From Rhizopus sp. PT2906 (lineage: Eukaryota > Mucoromycota > Mucoromycetes > Mucorales > Rhizopodaceae), in assembly GCA_025529335.1 (NCBI GenBank), contig JAMYHX010000119.1:30854-94853 (forward strand): a stretch of DNA of 64,000 bases, read 5' to 3'. Position numbers and translations under genes: made by a program. The stretch's first letter is position 1. Each line of letters begins with the position of its first letter. The notes under the pieces were generated by a model. It was not told where the DNA came from and made no database searches. It saw only the letters and a list, made by a program, of their open reading frames with translations. Of the stretch, positions 33,969 through 45,499 are shown in pieces.

Positions 33969-34376
33969 CTATCTGCGAGCGAGCCTTGGTGTTGCAGCAT
34001 TAGCACTTGCTTTATTTGGATTTTCGTCTTCATCAGGTTCATCCTCTTCGGCTTCTTCTTCATCTTTTTCTTCCTCGCGGCGCGATAAGGATTGCGATTT
34101 AGATTCGTTGGCTTCATCTTCATCAGGCTCGTCTTCTTCCTCTTCCTCTTCGTCTTCTTCCTCTTCATCTTTCTCTTCCTCATCAACTTCTGAACGACGA
34201 GTATAACGACGACGAATAGCATTAGCATATATCTTGGCAATTCGAAGGTCACGGGGTTCACGTTTAATGACCGCGTCACCAGCACCAGCAACTCGAGCAC
34301 TATTCACAATAGGATCAGCCAGAACAGAGACAGCTACAGCAGCGATTAAACCAAGACTGAGATATTTGATTTGCAT
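33969..34376 (-). CDS. Small acidic secreted protein with dibasic sites
   Basis: 135 aa, intronless. A signal peptide (MQIKYLSLGLIAAVAVSVLA) is followed by an Ala/Val segment with dibasic motifs that could be Kex2 sites (VIKREPRD, AIRRRYTRRSE). Two acidic blocks follow, each ending in DEPDEDE, separated by SQSLSRREEEK. No Cys. The overlapping frame is open for 157 codons only because of the repetitive composition. A TATA box lies about 50 nt upstream. Family not recognised. Secretion is predicted; proteolytic processing into a peptide is a guess. Confidence 0.65.
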   Translation of the reverse strand: MQIKYLSLGLIAAVAVSVLADPIVNSARVAGAGDAVIKREPRDLRIAKIYANAIRRRYTRRSEVDEEEKDEEEEDEEEEEEDEPDEDEANESKSQSLSRREEEKDEEEAEEDEPDEDENPNKASANAATPRLARR

Positions 34377-34423
34377 TTTGAATCGTTTGAAAAAATAAAA
34401 TAAGATAAAATAAAATGATCATC

Positions 34424-34430
34424 TTTTATA
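34424..34430 (-). promoter_or_regulatory. TATA box of the acidic secreted protein
   Basis: Minus-strand TATAAAA 48 nt before the ATG at 34376, the same spacing as in the duplicated small-protein genes. Confidence 0.5.
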
Positions 34431-35074
34431 TCTTTTTAGATAGTCTATGTCTTTTTGTGCTTAGGACTTTCCCCCTCGATTTCCCCTTCTTTTTACCTTT
34501 ATCCCCTTAGTATTAAAGCCATACTCTTTCTTGGAGGCGATCCATGTCCAAAGGGCTACTGTAGCCATTCTCTCCTGCATGAATCTTTGAGAATATTCTA
34601 TTAAAAATTTACTTGCCATTTTGTAAAAATCATTTTGACTATACTAACTTTAATAATAACCATCTATTAAAAAAAAAAAAAAAAAAAGATTCAAATGATT
34701 GACACTTCTTCAGGACAAAGAGAGATTGACGTAAACTTTTGTTCACTGTAGATCAATTGCGTTGAGAATGAGTCGTGGCTATTGATGAATCATGTCGCTT
34801 TGATTGTTCAAACAGGGCAATCAATTTAACTTCCCCGTCTTGCTTGTGTACAGCATAATTCTTTGTCCCCCTTTTTTTTTAGAACATGCTCCTATTGTAT
34901 GACAAAGGGCAGATCCATGGCGGATGGCAATCAATAGAAACTTGGGACTAATTCTTTACTTATCAAATCTCCCGAATACACCGTGCTACTAGGATATGAT
35001 CATCCGTGATACCTCCTGCCAAATCCTATTTGCTATCAAAAGGGAGAGGGGTGGGCGATAGGGTTAAGGTTTTA
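34431..35074. other. Intergenic spacer
   Basis: AT-rich with an A run near 34670-34687. No gene seen. Confidence 0.55.
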
Positions 35075-36798
35075 TTAATGTATAGGAAGTACAGAGTTTT
35101 TTAAAGATCTAAATAGTTTTTGGATTTCAAAGAGACCAAACCTAGCTGCAAAATAATAAAGATGTCAGCCTTTAAGCCTATTTTCTGAAAAGCTAAACTT
35201 ACGTATTGGCACCTGCATGGCTATTGTAGAGCGAACAGTGTCTTCAACTTGAAATATAGCGTCAGTTTCGAAATAAACTAGAATCAGCAGTGGCATTTCA
35301 GATATATTGCATTGAAGTAATCGACACAATGCTTCCGATAAGTTTTTCTTGGATATGTTAAAAGTCAATTCGGTCAGCAACCCCCCTTCCTTACCTGTCT
35401 TTTAAGAAACTGATCGGCGGTTATAAGTACAAGACACAATATAAGTTGTACTAGTCTAATGATGCAACTTAGTAGTTCATCCCATAGGTCTATACGTTTT
35501 ACCTTTCTGATTCAGTTTGATTTAGCAAGTTTATAAACACATCCACCTCTTGGTCATTCAGCTTTACACCAAAGTATCCGGCAATACCTGCAAGCGCGCG
35601 AATAGCAGATGCCACTCTTGCATAATCGCCATTTGACTACAACATAACTTGTTATTTCTCGTGCATTTACAATTCTATGCAAAAGCTCACATAAGATACT
35701 TCGATTTCTGAGATGATGCGATTTTTCATTGTTAGAAAATACTGACGACTAGCAGCCGATTGAGCCAAGAACCAAGATGCCACTTGCTGAAAGATGCTGT
35801 TGAAAAAGTTTATCTTGAAGCGCATAAGTAAAACTATAATACATATTCTCCTTCTCTATACACACCTCGTCTTGACAGTAAACAGCTGTAATCCTGGTGA
35901 TAACATCTGGCAATATTTTCATCTCCACCAATTCTAGTCTTATTGACCACGCATATTCAGGGTTAGCTTCGACAAGTGCGTTCATCATTTCACTATTAGA
36001 TGATTATTATAGTAGTACCATTCTTTTGATCCCCCTCTCTTTACGTCCCCTTTAGTTACCTTAATTGCAGCATAAATTTACTATTTAAACGATAGGCACA
36101 GGATAAAGCATAATGTACTGTCTATGATCAAAGCAAGTTAGTTTGCTGATAAAAGTAGTGTAGCGTTACTTTACATTTTCTTTAGAAACATCGCTGCTTT
36201 TACTCAGTGTCTTGATAAGAATGGCTCGTGTAGGCAGATAAACTAAACCTTCGACCAGGTACTATAAATAAAATAATGTGAATCAACCATTGGTCTATTC
36301 GATAGAACTTACTCTTGTAACACCTATGCTGGTTTCTTGATACTCAATATCTTGGAACAGTTCAACCGTTTCCACTATTGATTTACTGTGTTCAGATATA
36401 AACGGTTCACTGTTTAATAATTTTATAAAACTGCGAATTGCTACATTTGTCCTTTCTGTTGTTTCGTTCTGCACTTGATTTACAATAAAGAACAGTTCAC
36501 ATAATAGCTCGCTAATAAGTTACGCGAATGAGATTGTCGACATCAACAGAGATCTATAAAAGAAGAGAGAACTTACAATTTCCAATTGGGTTGTCCAACA
36601 GTCTTGAATTGCACCTAATTATAGTGTATAACTATATGTCCTCCTTTCTCTTGGTTTTATATATGAGTGTTATCTTACAAGTGCTTCTTCTAAGCCTATC
36701 TTTGTTGACGTCTTTCTAAACTCTAAATATCTATTGACAGGTTCCGTATTCATGTTTGAAAGAAAATGGGAAAGGGCGGAGATTTGGACGGCATTCAT
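35075..36798 (-). CDS. HEAT-like protein, possible Integrator subunit 2 (INTS2) homologue
   Basis: Eleven exons: 36679-36798, 36577-36614, 36313-36511, 36175-36261, 36060-36121, 35866-35992, 35691-35813, 35503-35636, 35395-35455, 35203-35347, 35075-35145; 388 aa, all helical-looking. Motifs in order are ELLCELFFIVNQ, NALVEANPEYAWSIRLELVE, LPDVITRITAVY, SWFLAQSAASRQYFLTMKN, ALAGIAGYFGVKLNDQEVDV, LILCLVLITADQFLKRQ, VRSTIAMQVPI and FEIQKLFRSL. They follow the order of a central region of animal INTS2 as I remember it (NP..A..R..VE..LP; ALMGIAGLKP; HAVRVPV; IYQLLRS). INTS2 is about 1200 aa; this is only a third. Integrator cleaves nascent RNA. The identification is an inference and needs an HMM search. 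Exon 7's acceptor (CTTCAAG) was chosen because it gives INFFNSIFQQ in frame. Confidence 0.6.
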
Positions 36799-37535
36799 CC
36801 TCCGTTCAATTCATGCTGCTCGTTGTTTAATCATCTAAAGTAAACAACTCTAATAGGACGTCTTTACTTCCCTTCTTGGATATGATTCAATTAAATGATG
36901 CAGTCTACTTTAACTGTTCAAGGTTTCCCTAACTAAATCAGATTGTCAGCTGTTCTTTCTTCTTTCTTGGTCAAAGCCACAAACCATTGGCAAATCAAGT
37001 TATAAAAGATACAATAACTTTGAATAAGAAATGGAGACGAAACTAAAGTACTCAATGATGATATGTAATCAAGCCATCATCTCCTTCTTGTTAAGCCCAT
37101 TATACTTTTCAAGCTCATTGAACTTGTCATTAGGATATTTTCAAATACATAAGCTCCATTTATTATCATTTGATCATTCATCTATTAGAATAACTGAATC
37201 AAACCTAGACTATGTTTTCTACTTCATCTTTGATAAATCCTTTAGATTGTAAGAGAAAAATGTATAATTAAAAAGTTTAGGTTTAATGAAGGAATCAAAA
37301 TGACGGCTAATTTTTATTAAAGGATCCATTTCCTCCCCCTTTTTTCTCTCTCTCTCTTTTTTTTTTTTTTTTTTTTTTTTTACTTTCAAAGCTTTCAGTT
37401 AGGGGAAGTAAGTTGCCAGAAGTTCGTGTATCTTTTTTATTCTTTAACCTCTTTTTGTGTAAAGCCGTAGATCAACTTTATCAAGACTTGTCTCTTTCTC
37501 TTTCTTATCTCTTTGACATAGAAATATAAAACGTG
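36799..37535. promoter_or_regulatory. Divergent intergenic region, INTS2-like / RRM-YTH
   Basis: Separates two divergently transcribed genes. It contains a CT-rich run and a 25-nt T tract (37357-37381) before the plus-strand gene. No specific site assigned. Confidence 0.45.
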
Positions 37536-39792
37536 ATGTCTAAGGAAAATCATTCAAAACAATGCTTCATGAGTGTTGAAACAGACGATGACTGTCATGA
37601 AAATACAAACCATCTATTTCAATACGCGTCTACAAACAACATTGTAGCTTTAGATGATGAATATAATAGTGAAGAAAATGACTCTGAGCGTAAAGGTTCG
37701 TACATCGATGACAGTGGAGTGTTTCATTGTGATGAGGACTTGGAAGAAGAAGATTGTCAGCAAGCGTTCAAATCAAAAGAAGAACTATATCAGAAAGGTC
37801 CTGATTTACCTCCTCTCAAAAGTTTTCTAAAAAGCACAATTGAAAGTAAAAATACACTTTCTCAAGACAAAAATGACGCGTCTATTTATACACAGTTGAT
37901 GTCGTCACTTGACATGACTACAAGAAAGCTACATAATGAATACCCTACTTCCTGCTTTGAAGATAATCGCAGTGAGCACAAGTTGAGCAGTTCAGCTCCT
38001 TCAGGGTATGATTACCTTGATGAGCAGCATGAGCTTCAAATGCTTGAGGTGCAAAAGTATTTTCAACTAAGTGCAAGTGCTCCTGCTTCACAAATGGCGA
38101 ATGAAGATATCATAGATGAAGAATACGAATCTATCTCTGACATGAACGATTTCTGTAACGACGAGCTAGTGACCACAGCCAATGAGAGTCAAACCTGCTC
38201 AGCTACCATTCAAGGTCAACAAACAGTGCAAAGCGATGAGAATGAATGTGACTATCAAGAAACTACTGCTGTTAAAGATGATAACAAAGAGTTGATGGAC
38301 GACAGTAATTTGTCATGGAAAGAACTCGCGGACAGGTGCTATGGACAGACAGACGATAAGCTCTCGCTTTCTACAGTCGATCCCAATAATCCGTTTTTGG
38401 AAGTCTACTTTGAGAGAGTACGTCAAAGAGAGTATCCTTTTAGTACAAGTGGGCCATCTTATCTATACATCAATCCTTATTACATGCCTTACCAAAGCTG
38501 CTATACTTCAATGAGCACAGATTACACGCCAATGGAGCAGCCACGTAATCACGGGAGTTTTATCATGGAAGTGACAAATATTGCTGGAGCAGTGAAATTA
38601 AAACACCTTTACGATCTCTTTTTTGATCCCAGCGTTCTCGTAATCAAATATTAAAGCGGATTACTGTGTATTTACTTACCAAGTTTACTATAGTATATAC
38701 AGTATCATCGAGATGATTACACTGCTTTTGTCTGCTATCAATCTTTGGACAGTCTAACGGCAGCTGTCGGACAATATTACGGACGAAGTAAGTTGAATAA
38801 AAGCCATACTATTATATTAAACCAACCTTGTAAAGGATTTATGGGCAAAAAGTTACACTGTTGCGCATATATGGTAATGTACATATCCACATAAAGAATA
38901 CACAACTAACCCATTAGAAACAGAGAGAAAACTTTACCACAGGGACCAGCTTGGGCACGCAAACCACGGAATGCACAATGGAGCCCTCATCAAGTACAGA
39001 CTCATATGTTGGCAATAGATCAGATGCTGAAAAGAAGAGTTCTAAAGCACATGCTGATAAACAGAAAAAACACTTCTCTGTCACCATTCATGCTGAAAAC
39101 AGCTCTACGACAAAACAAGAACTTATCCAGGATAAACCCGAGAGCAAACGCAAAAATAGAAGGGGCAACAAGAAATCATTGGCAAGTATCAACGTGGATT
39201 GTTTTTGGCGCCCGCTTCGATCGAGTGAATACATCCTGGCAACGTCGAATACAACGGAAGACTTGATCTTTGCCAAGGCAACAGGGTATTGGTCAGTTGA
39301 TGATTTTCACGTGGATTTTATAAACACTCTTTTTACGGTAAGCATCTAGCTAAATTAACCATACAACTGACCTTATCTATTAGTCTTGTAAAAATGTATA
39401 CTTGATATTCATTCCTCAGCAAGCAGACTATATCAATGGCTTTGGTAAAATAACGTCAAAGGCACAACCGATACACTCTATGAATTTGAAGAATACTCCA
39501 TTTGCTGTCAAGAAATCTGAATTTCAAATTGTAAAAGAAGGCAGGAATTGGCACAATATACTCAAGATTAGATGGATCAACAAGTAATGAGCATTTTTTA
39601 TAGCTTTCTCTCGTTTAGTATTAACTCTTTTTTTTTTAAAAAAAAAATAGATCAAAGTTACCATTAGCTGCTGTAGGGGATTTAGAGACCAGAATAAGCG
39701 AATCTCAAAAAGTAAGCATCAAGACGTGTCCAGATATTACAGCTCTAGACAATTTAGTGGGAAAAACTATTGTAAAGGCCTTCTCAGAATAA
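37536..39792 (+). CDS. RRM-YTH RNA-binding protein
   Basis: Six exons: 37536-38639, 38694-38787, 38836-38873, 38918-39337, 39384-39583, 39651-39792; 665 aa. The first 340 residues are acidic and disordered. An RRM-like fold follows (about 350-425: GSFIMEVTNIAG, YIQYHRDDYTAFVCYQSLDS, FMGKKLHCCAYM). The C-terminal YTH domain (about 500-660) has VDCFWRPLRSSEYILATSN, KATGYWSVDD, SCKNVYLIFIPQQ, NGFGKITSK, ILKIRWINKSKLPL and KVSIKTCPDITALDNLVGK. YTH domains read N6-methyladenosine in RNA with an aromatic cage. The first cage Trp (GYWS) is present; at the expected second Trp I see no Trp (HSMNLKNTPF). The ATG at 37536 was chosen; an upstream GTG adds nothing. The intron 1 acceptor has an alternative 9 nt downstream that also keeps frame. 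Confidence 0.82.
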
Positions 39793-40381
39793 GCTTTTTA
39801 TAATCAATAAAAACTATTCTTTGATCCCGATATCATACGGTTTCTTTTAAGTATCCGACATTCGTGCAGCATATTAAACCATGTTACTTTTGAGATGGAG
39901 TTTTGACTAATTGTTTATATTATACAATGGCTCAAGGAAGGGCATCATATCCATTTTATATAAAGATCTCCTCGTTTGCCCTTTCTGTGATCTAGTAATG
40001 CAAACACACCACGAGTATGTACAACAGAAAGGGCAGACTAGTGTGACATACACTTTGTGGTACTACAATGTAATTCGCTATTGGTAGCTGGACCCTGTGA
40101 AATTGATAAAAGAGAAGAAGGAAAAAAGGGATAATGAAAAACACTTTGAAATGATGCCAAACTCAAAAACCAGATGAACCTTCTCCTATACGTGTATATG
40201 CATATACGTATACATACCAAGGGTCTTGTTATGTAGCTAGAGCGCAGCAATCTATCAAGTTATAATTATCATTGTGCTTTCCTTACCATCCACCATTTGA
40301 AGATCCGATTAAACTTAACTGCGTTTTTATATTTTCATTTCTTTTGTTCTCTTTTGTTTCCCGTAACTTCGTATTTATTTT
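39793..40381. other. Intergenic spacer
   Basis: 3' flank of the YTH gene and promoter of the FLVCR-like gene, with a T-rich leader just before 40382. No gene seen. Confidence 0.55.
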
Positions 40382-42067
40382 ATGATGGAGCGAGCAACTA
40401 GGCTGGAAGATCGCGAAGCATGGAAACAAGGAGAAGACCTCGAAGAGATTTCATTTATTTTTAAGACGTACAAGATACGATTCTTTGGATTAACAATGAT
40501 CGCCCTTGCCAACATTGCCTCGTCTTTAAATTGGCTTGCAGTTGCTCCCGTACCGGATTACTCTAATGCTTACTTTAATAACGCTGGATTAACAGCCATC
40601 AATTGGTTTTCAAATATCTTTATGCTTACTTATATTGTGGCTGGCCCAATCTCGAGCTGGGCCTATGATCATTGGAGCATTAAGACAGGCGTATGATGGT
40701 CATTCTATATATCCTATGCAAATGTCCATTTACACTCATTTATAGATTATCATTGGTTGCGTTCTTCAAGTTATTGGTGCTTGGATTCGATATTTCTCAA
40801 ATTTTGTACATGACTCCACTGGGAAACTCGCACTAGCCATGATTGGACAAGTAAACCTTTCCCATGAAAGGTTAAAAAACAGTAGCTAAAATTTTTGTTC
40901 TATTTTAGGTGATCTGTGCCTTTGGTCAGCCCTTTATTCTGAACGTTTGTACACCTGTAAGCTCGTGAAACTAATTTGAAATAACTAAAAAGAAAAGAGG
41001 AAGAGCTAACGCCTTTATACAGTACGCCGCTCTATGGTTTAGTGCGAAAAGTAGAGGAACAGCTACTATGGTTGGTGGTATAGGTAAGTCCTGACTTTCC
41101 CATTCATATAAGCAACGGTCTTCTTACACTCATTATAAAGCCAATGCTATCGGTATGGCTATAGCTGATGTTATCATTCCTGCTATCGTTACTGATGCTG
41201 ATCAAGTACAACTTGGGGTATGATAAAAATAGGGCTATAATAACTCTTAATTAACAGCCAAGCAGTTTTTAATTATAGCATGTATCACAACTGGTTTTAT
41301 GATTCCTGTATTCTTTATTCCTAAAAAACCCAAGACACCTCCTTCCTACAGTGCATCTTCCAAAAACAAGTTTGCTCTTACCTTTTGGCAATCGATCTAT
41401 GAGCTTATTACAAACTATAATTTTGTCATCGTTTTTGTCGCATTTGGCGTACTTTGTGGCATGGCGTCAACATTTACCTCTATCTTGACCCAGATTGTCG
41501 CGCCTTATAAAATTTCTGTAGACAACGCAGGTTATCTTGGAGCTGCTTTCATCGTAGCTGGTCTTGTAGGTGCAGCTCTCACGGGTATATTCATTGATAA
41601 GACTGGACGACACAAGATTGTCATCAAGATTTATGTGCCTATCATCGGTGCACTATATCTTGCATTTTACTTTATTGGTAAAGTTTTGGCTTTCAAGATA
41701 TTCGATAAACAGCTTTTCTAATCATCTCTTTATAGTTCAAAAGGGCGACTTTGGTGCACTTGTGGCCATTTGCGTTCTTATGGGCTTCTTTACTTTCTCC
41801 CTCTTGCCTGTAGCATTGGAACTTAGTGTTGAGTCATCATATCCTATCAGTGAATCAATCTCCAGTTCAATGTTATGGATGTGCTCTCAAGTTTTGGGCC
41901 TTGTCTTTTTGGCTGTCATTGATGCTCTGCGTAATCCTGATGGAACTTATACAAGAGGGCTTATCTTTATTGTATGCGTCATATTCCCTGTTTCTATCCT
42001 TACTACCATCTATAATAGTCCCAACAAGCGACTGGAGTTTGAAGAGCGAAACGCTGGAAAACAATAA
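40382..42067 (+). CDS. FLVCR-like major facilitator transporter
   Basis: Seven exons: 40382-40690, 40746-40850, 40909-40956, 41023-41083, 41141-41217, 41266-41677, 41736-42067; 447 aa. Twelve hydrophobic segments. The N-terminal half shows the FLVCR/MFSD7-type pattern: IALANIASSLNWLAVAPVPD, INWFSNIFMLTYIVAGPISSWAYDHW, then after splicing GQPFILNVCTPYAALWFSAKSRGTATMVGGI and ANAIGMAI. A cytosolic loop (PKKPKTPPSYSASS) divides the halves. TGIFIDKTGRHK is the typical MFS loop. Animal FLVCR proteins are cellular carriers linked to haem, choline and ethanolamine; the name comes from one being a virus receptor, and nothing viral is present here. Substrate in this fungus unknown. A second ATG 3 nt downstream is equally possible. 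Confidence 0.9.
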
Positions 42068-42147
42068 ACGGCTAGTCGTCTAATACCCTCTAAACAACGT
42101 ATTATACCGTATTTTCAATAAATAAGCGATTTATTTACTCTGGTCTA

Positions 42148-43190
42148 TTAGACAGAACAAAGGATATGATCACATAAATTTAAAAAGTTACGTCTATCCA
42201 ATTCTTGAAAGAACTGTAAACCTGAAGCTCGTTCGATTGCTCTAAGATCCACTTGAAATTGAGTTAATGGAACACCGCGATTGATCGCTTGATTAGGAAG
42301 CACAAAAGCACCAGACAGATATTGTCCATCTTTCAATGCAAGCAATACTTTGAAAAAATGGGTAGGTACAGCAACATTTGGACCATTAGTGCCAATCATA
42401 TCGTACGTCATCTCATACTTTAACTTGGTAGCTCCTACTATCTTTTCTGACATAATGCCCCTACCATCAAATCGAATTCCTGTTTCTCCCAGGGCATGTG
42501 TATTTTGATTTACCTTGGGCAAGAACAATGGGCCACTATAAACGTACACATCTGTAAAATTATGGGTAATATCTCTGCAAAACTGCTCCAGAAATGCCCA
42601 GTCTAATCAAATGCCTGTTAGTAAGCGATATCAGCTACAGTCACCCTTCCTTACAATTTCTGTTGAATCCTGGTCCTACTTGTGGCGCTATATTTGACAT
42701 TAAGAATGTTTCGTCCATTTCGGTTTGAGTTGCAACAGCATCAGCAGCAGGTGCCATATGACCGCGATCATATCCACTTCCTGTGTAATCTCTAGGAAAA
42801 GCCCTAAACATCTCGGGAAGCTCACGATCTTCTTTGAAACGTGACTTATCTCTTGATACGCCGTCTCCTCTCTGGAGGCTTTCTACAGTTAAGTGCTCTC
42901 CGACCCAGTAAGGAATACGATCGCGACGATTGTAAGATACGGCATAAGCGTGCCTCTCAAATAAGTCATTGATGGGCCCTACACATGAGTTACGACGTTT
43001 GAATGCGCATACAGGCGCTAAAGTCTTATCAAAACATTTACGTACCAGGATTTCCAAATTTTAAGACACCTTCGCCACTCTGTCGCTTGTAGATAGGATT
43101 ATGACGCACTTGAAAGAAGTTGTATGATAAGAAAACACCCAATATAACACCTAAAGCAGTCCACCAGAGTGGATGTCTTTGTGTATTCAT
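42148..43190 (-). CDS. NUC1: Mitochondrial nuclease, endonuclease G family
   Basis: Three exons: 43046-43190, 42655-42978, 42148-42602; 307 aa. A membrane-anchor-like N-terminus (WWTALGVILGVFLSYNFF) matches the inner-membrane signal of yeast Nuc1. The DNA/RNA non-specific endonuclease domain contains HAYAVSYNRRDRIPYWVGEH, then the catalytic DRGHMAPAAD and the metal-binding Asn region FLMSNIAPQVGPGFNR. After the second intron come WAFLEQFCR, VYVYSGPLFLP and YLSGAFVLPNQ. Nuc1/EndoG degrades DNA and RNA in mitochondria and in programmed cell death. The DRGH motif is intact, so the enzyme should be active. It is divergent from the dehydrogenase gene, 172 bp between starts. Confidence 0.95.
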
Positions 43191-43362
43191 TATTTATCAA
43201 TAATCAATAATAAATATAAAAAAAGGGAGAGAAAAAGACTTTTTGCTCTTAAACGTTTTGTTTATGCCGTGGATTGAAAAGGCAGTTACACATAAAAAAT
43301 GACCGTTCTTCCAAAAGCGGTTGTTTTCATATCTTTAAATATAAAGACGACTCTCATTCACC
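43191..43362. promoter_or_regulatory. Bidirectional promoter, NUC1 / short-chain dehydrogenase
   Basis: 172 bp between two divergent start codons. It contains a possible TATA on the plus strand (AAATATAAAGA near 43338). Shared control is possible but not shown. Confidence 0.5.
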
Positions 43363-44769
43363 ATGTCAATGCTAATTGGCATTGCCATTGTTACCACAAG
43401 CATACTCTTTATAATCTACAAGAGCAAAGGGCAAAATAGTAAAGATTCAATAAGCTCATTTCAAAAACAAGCATTAGAAGCAGCAAACTTAAAATGTCAA
43501 GAAAAACTATGGTGGCTCCCTACATTAATAAAAGTATACCTTATTGGAATCTTGGAAACGATATATATTGCAGTATATAAAAGAGGGCTTTTTCCTAGTT
43601 CAATTACAAAAGAAGAAAACGAAGCAAAAGTATCTCAACTTATTGATCGTTACCTCGAAAGCCATAAACAGGATAATCAGCAGCCTATAGCGGTTATTAC
43701 GGGTGGTGATTCTGGTATTGGCTTAGAGATAACAAAAAGCTTAAAAAGATGTGGATTTGAGCTGATCATTGGTTTGTATGATACAATTAGTCGAAGCAAA
43801 TCATTAATTAAACTTGCTTTTCAGGAACAAGATCCAAGGAACTTTGCGAGAAGCTCATTGGCCCTTTTTCTACACCAAAAGGTCATGTCGAGATATGCGA
43901 ACTTGACCTTGCTGATTTTAGCTCTGTTCATTCCTTTGCCAGTCAGGTTAAATCTATACTCAATGGACGCAGAATTGACTTATTAATCAGTAAGCATTTG
44001 ATATATATATATATAATATCATGATCATGCACGGTTGTCTCATCTTGTTACTGTATGTAGACAATGCGGGTGTAATGAATGTACCCTATCTTAAAACAGT
44101 GGATGGCTTTGAATCACAGTGTCAAATTGTTAGTAAAATACATATGTATTAATTATATTCAACTAAATAGCAATTTTATAGAATTACATGTCTCCTACAT
44201 TGCTAAGTAAGCTGCTGCTTCTTCACATGAACACAGAATATGGTAGAATTCTTTTTGCATCAAGCTCCACACTATATGCTGTGAACAAATTAGACACAAA
44301 CACGCCCTTGACATCATACAGTTTAAACGGACTTGACCACTATGCCTATAGCAAATCATGCATCGCACATATTGCACAGTATCTCTCAGTATCTGCGCCT
44401 TCAGGGGTAAAGGTTTACGGTAAGTCAAGATTGCTTTATTTTACAAGTTTTATACTTATATAGTGTTATGAAGCCTACCATCCTGGTACTGTCAGGACTA
44501 AACTATTTAATCATACCACTGTGTTCACATTAAGATTATTCTCAAAACTATTCGACTTTATTATGTTGACTCCAAAGGAAGGAAGCATAACACCCTTATA
44601 CCTTTGCTTAGCAAATGTGGAGGATTTAGAAAATAATACGGATTCATGCTACTGGGCAGATCAAAGGCAACATCGAATAGCACCAACGTGTGTCAATGGA
44701 AGCTTAAATAACACTTATAAACTATGGGAAGATACATTGTTAAAATGTAGATACAATGAAGAAATGTAA
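43363..44769 (+). CDS. Membrane-anchored short-chain dehydrogenase/reductase
   Basis: Five exons: 43363-43771, 43825-43989, 44061-44128, 44182-44419, 44474-44769; 391 aa. A hydrophobic N-terminal anchor (MLIGIAIVTTSILFIIY) and a second hydrophobic stretch (TLIKVYLIGILETIYIAVY) precede the Rossmann core. This core has the cofactor motif TGGDSGIGLEI, then after splicing GTRSKELCEKL, ELDLADFSSV, the NNAG motif, FASSS and the catalytic YAYSK, then YHPGTVRTKLF. These are the full SDR set; GTRS suggests NADP preference. It resembles DHRSX-type and retinol/sterol-type microsomal SDRs, but the substrate is unknown. The last intron acceptor is ...TATGAAG, needed to give AYHPGTV. Confidence 0.9.
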
Positions 44770-45366
44770 TAGACAAGCAGGATCACTTTTTAAAATGAAC
44801 CGACTATCGTCGTTTTGAATAGATAAAGTTCACTCTGTCAAATGACTATTTCTTATCTACAGTTCTAAAAGTGTGATGCCGCATTTTTCATGTAATGAGC
44901 AAATAGTGTATATAATAAAGATTTTTAAAGTATGTGAGCATTGCCATAACAGAAAGAATCAAAAGCACACAATAATTAACAGTACGTTCAGCCTTCTTCT
45001 TCATTGTAATGCCCATCATCTCAATTTTCAGAAATAAGCAAATACGTATAAAAACATATTTATATCCTTCTATTGACTTTTCTCTTATTAAGCTTATAAA
45101 TTATCACAAAGCGTAGGATAAACAACATGGTAAAGACTGTATTTGAATGATTAGAAAGCTTTGACAATGGTAAAGAAATATAGACACAGAGAAGTTGATG
45201 ACTGAGTCCGAATAAATAGAATGCTACAATTTTTCTGCAAAACTTTGGAAAAGATTATTACTCGTTCACTTTTTCAATAATTTAAATAGATTCAAAACCA
45301 TTCGCATCAACAAGCATGTCTCCAACATACAGGTAGTAAAAAAAAACGTCAAAAAAGACCTATGGT

Positions 45367-45383
45367 CACGTGAGTATCACGTG
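45367..45383. promoter_or_regulatory. Paired CACGTG E-boxes upstream of tRNA-Gln
   Basis: CACGTG occurs at 45367-45372 and again at 45378-45383, with a third copy at 45526-45531 just after the tRNA. This palindrome is the core site of basic helix-loop-helix factors such as Cbf1 and Pho4. Binding here is inferred only. Confidence 0.35.
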
Positions 45384-45427
45384 ATAAAATCTATAAGTAA
45401 ATTTTAACGTTCAACCAATCAAAGAGC

Positions 45428-45499
45428 GGTTCCATGGTGTAATGGTTATCATATCGGTCTTTGAATCCGGTGATCCGAGTTCGATTCTCGGTGGGACCT
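45428..45499 (+). tRNA. tRNA-Gln (anticodon UUG)
   Basis: 72 nt. Acceptor GGTTCCA pairs with TGGGACC, the D-arm region is TGGTGTAATGGTTATCA, the anticodon loop is CTTTGAA within GGTCTTTGAATCC, and the T arm is CCGAGTTCGATTCTCGG. A single unpaired T is the discriminator. No intron. A T run follows about 5 nt later, a polymerase III terminator. Confidence 0.95.

Noticed and set aside
33827..34377. Second protein (157 aa) in the alternative frame over the acidic secreted protein
   Set aside because: Its Lys/Met-rich content is the expected shadow of GAA/GAG/GAT repeats; it has no signal peptide or start context.
40382..42067. A viral gene suggested by the FLVCR name
   Set aside because: FLVCR is a cellular carrier family; the gene has seven spliced exons and is an ordinary MFS transporter.
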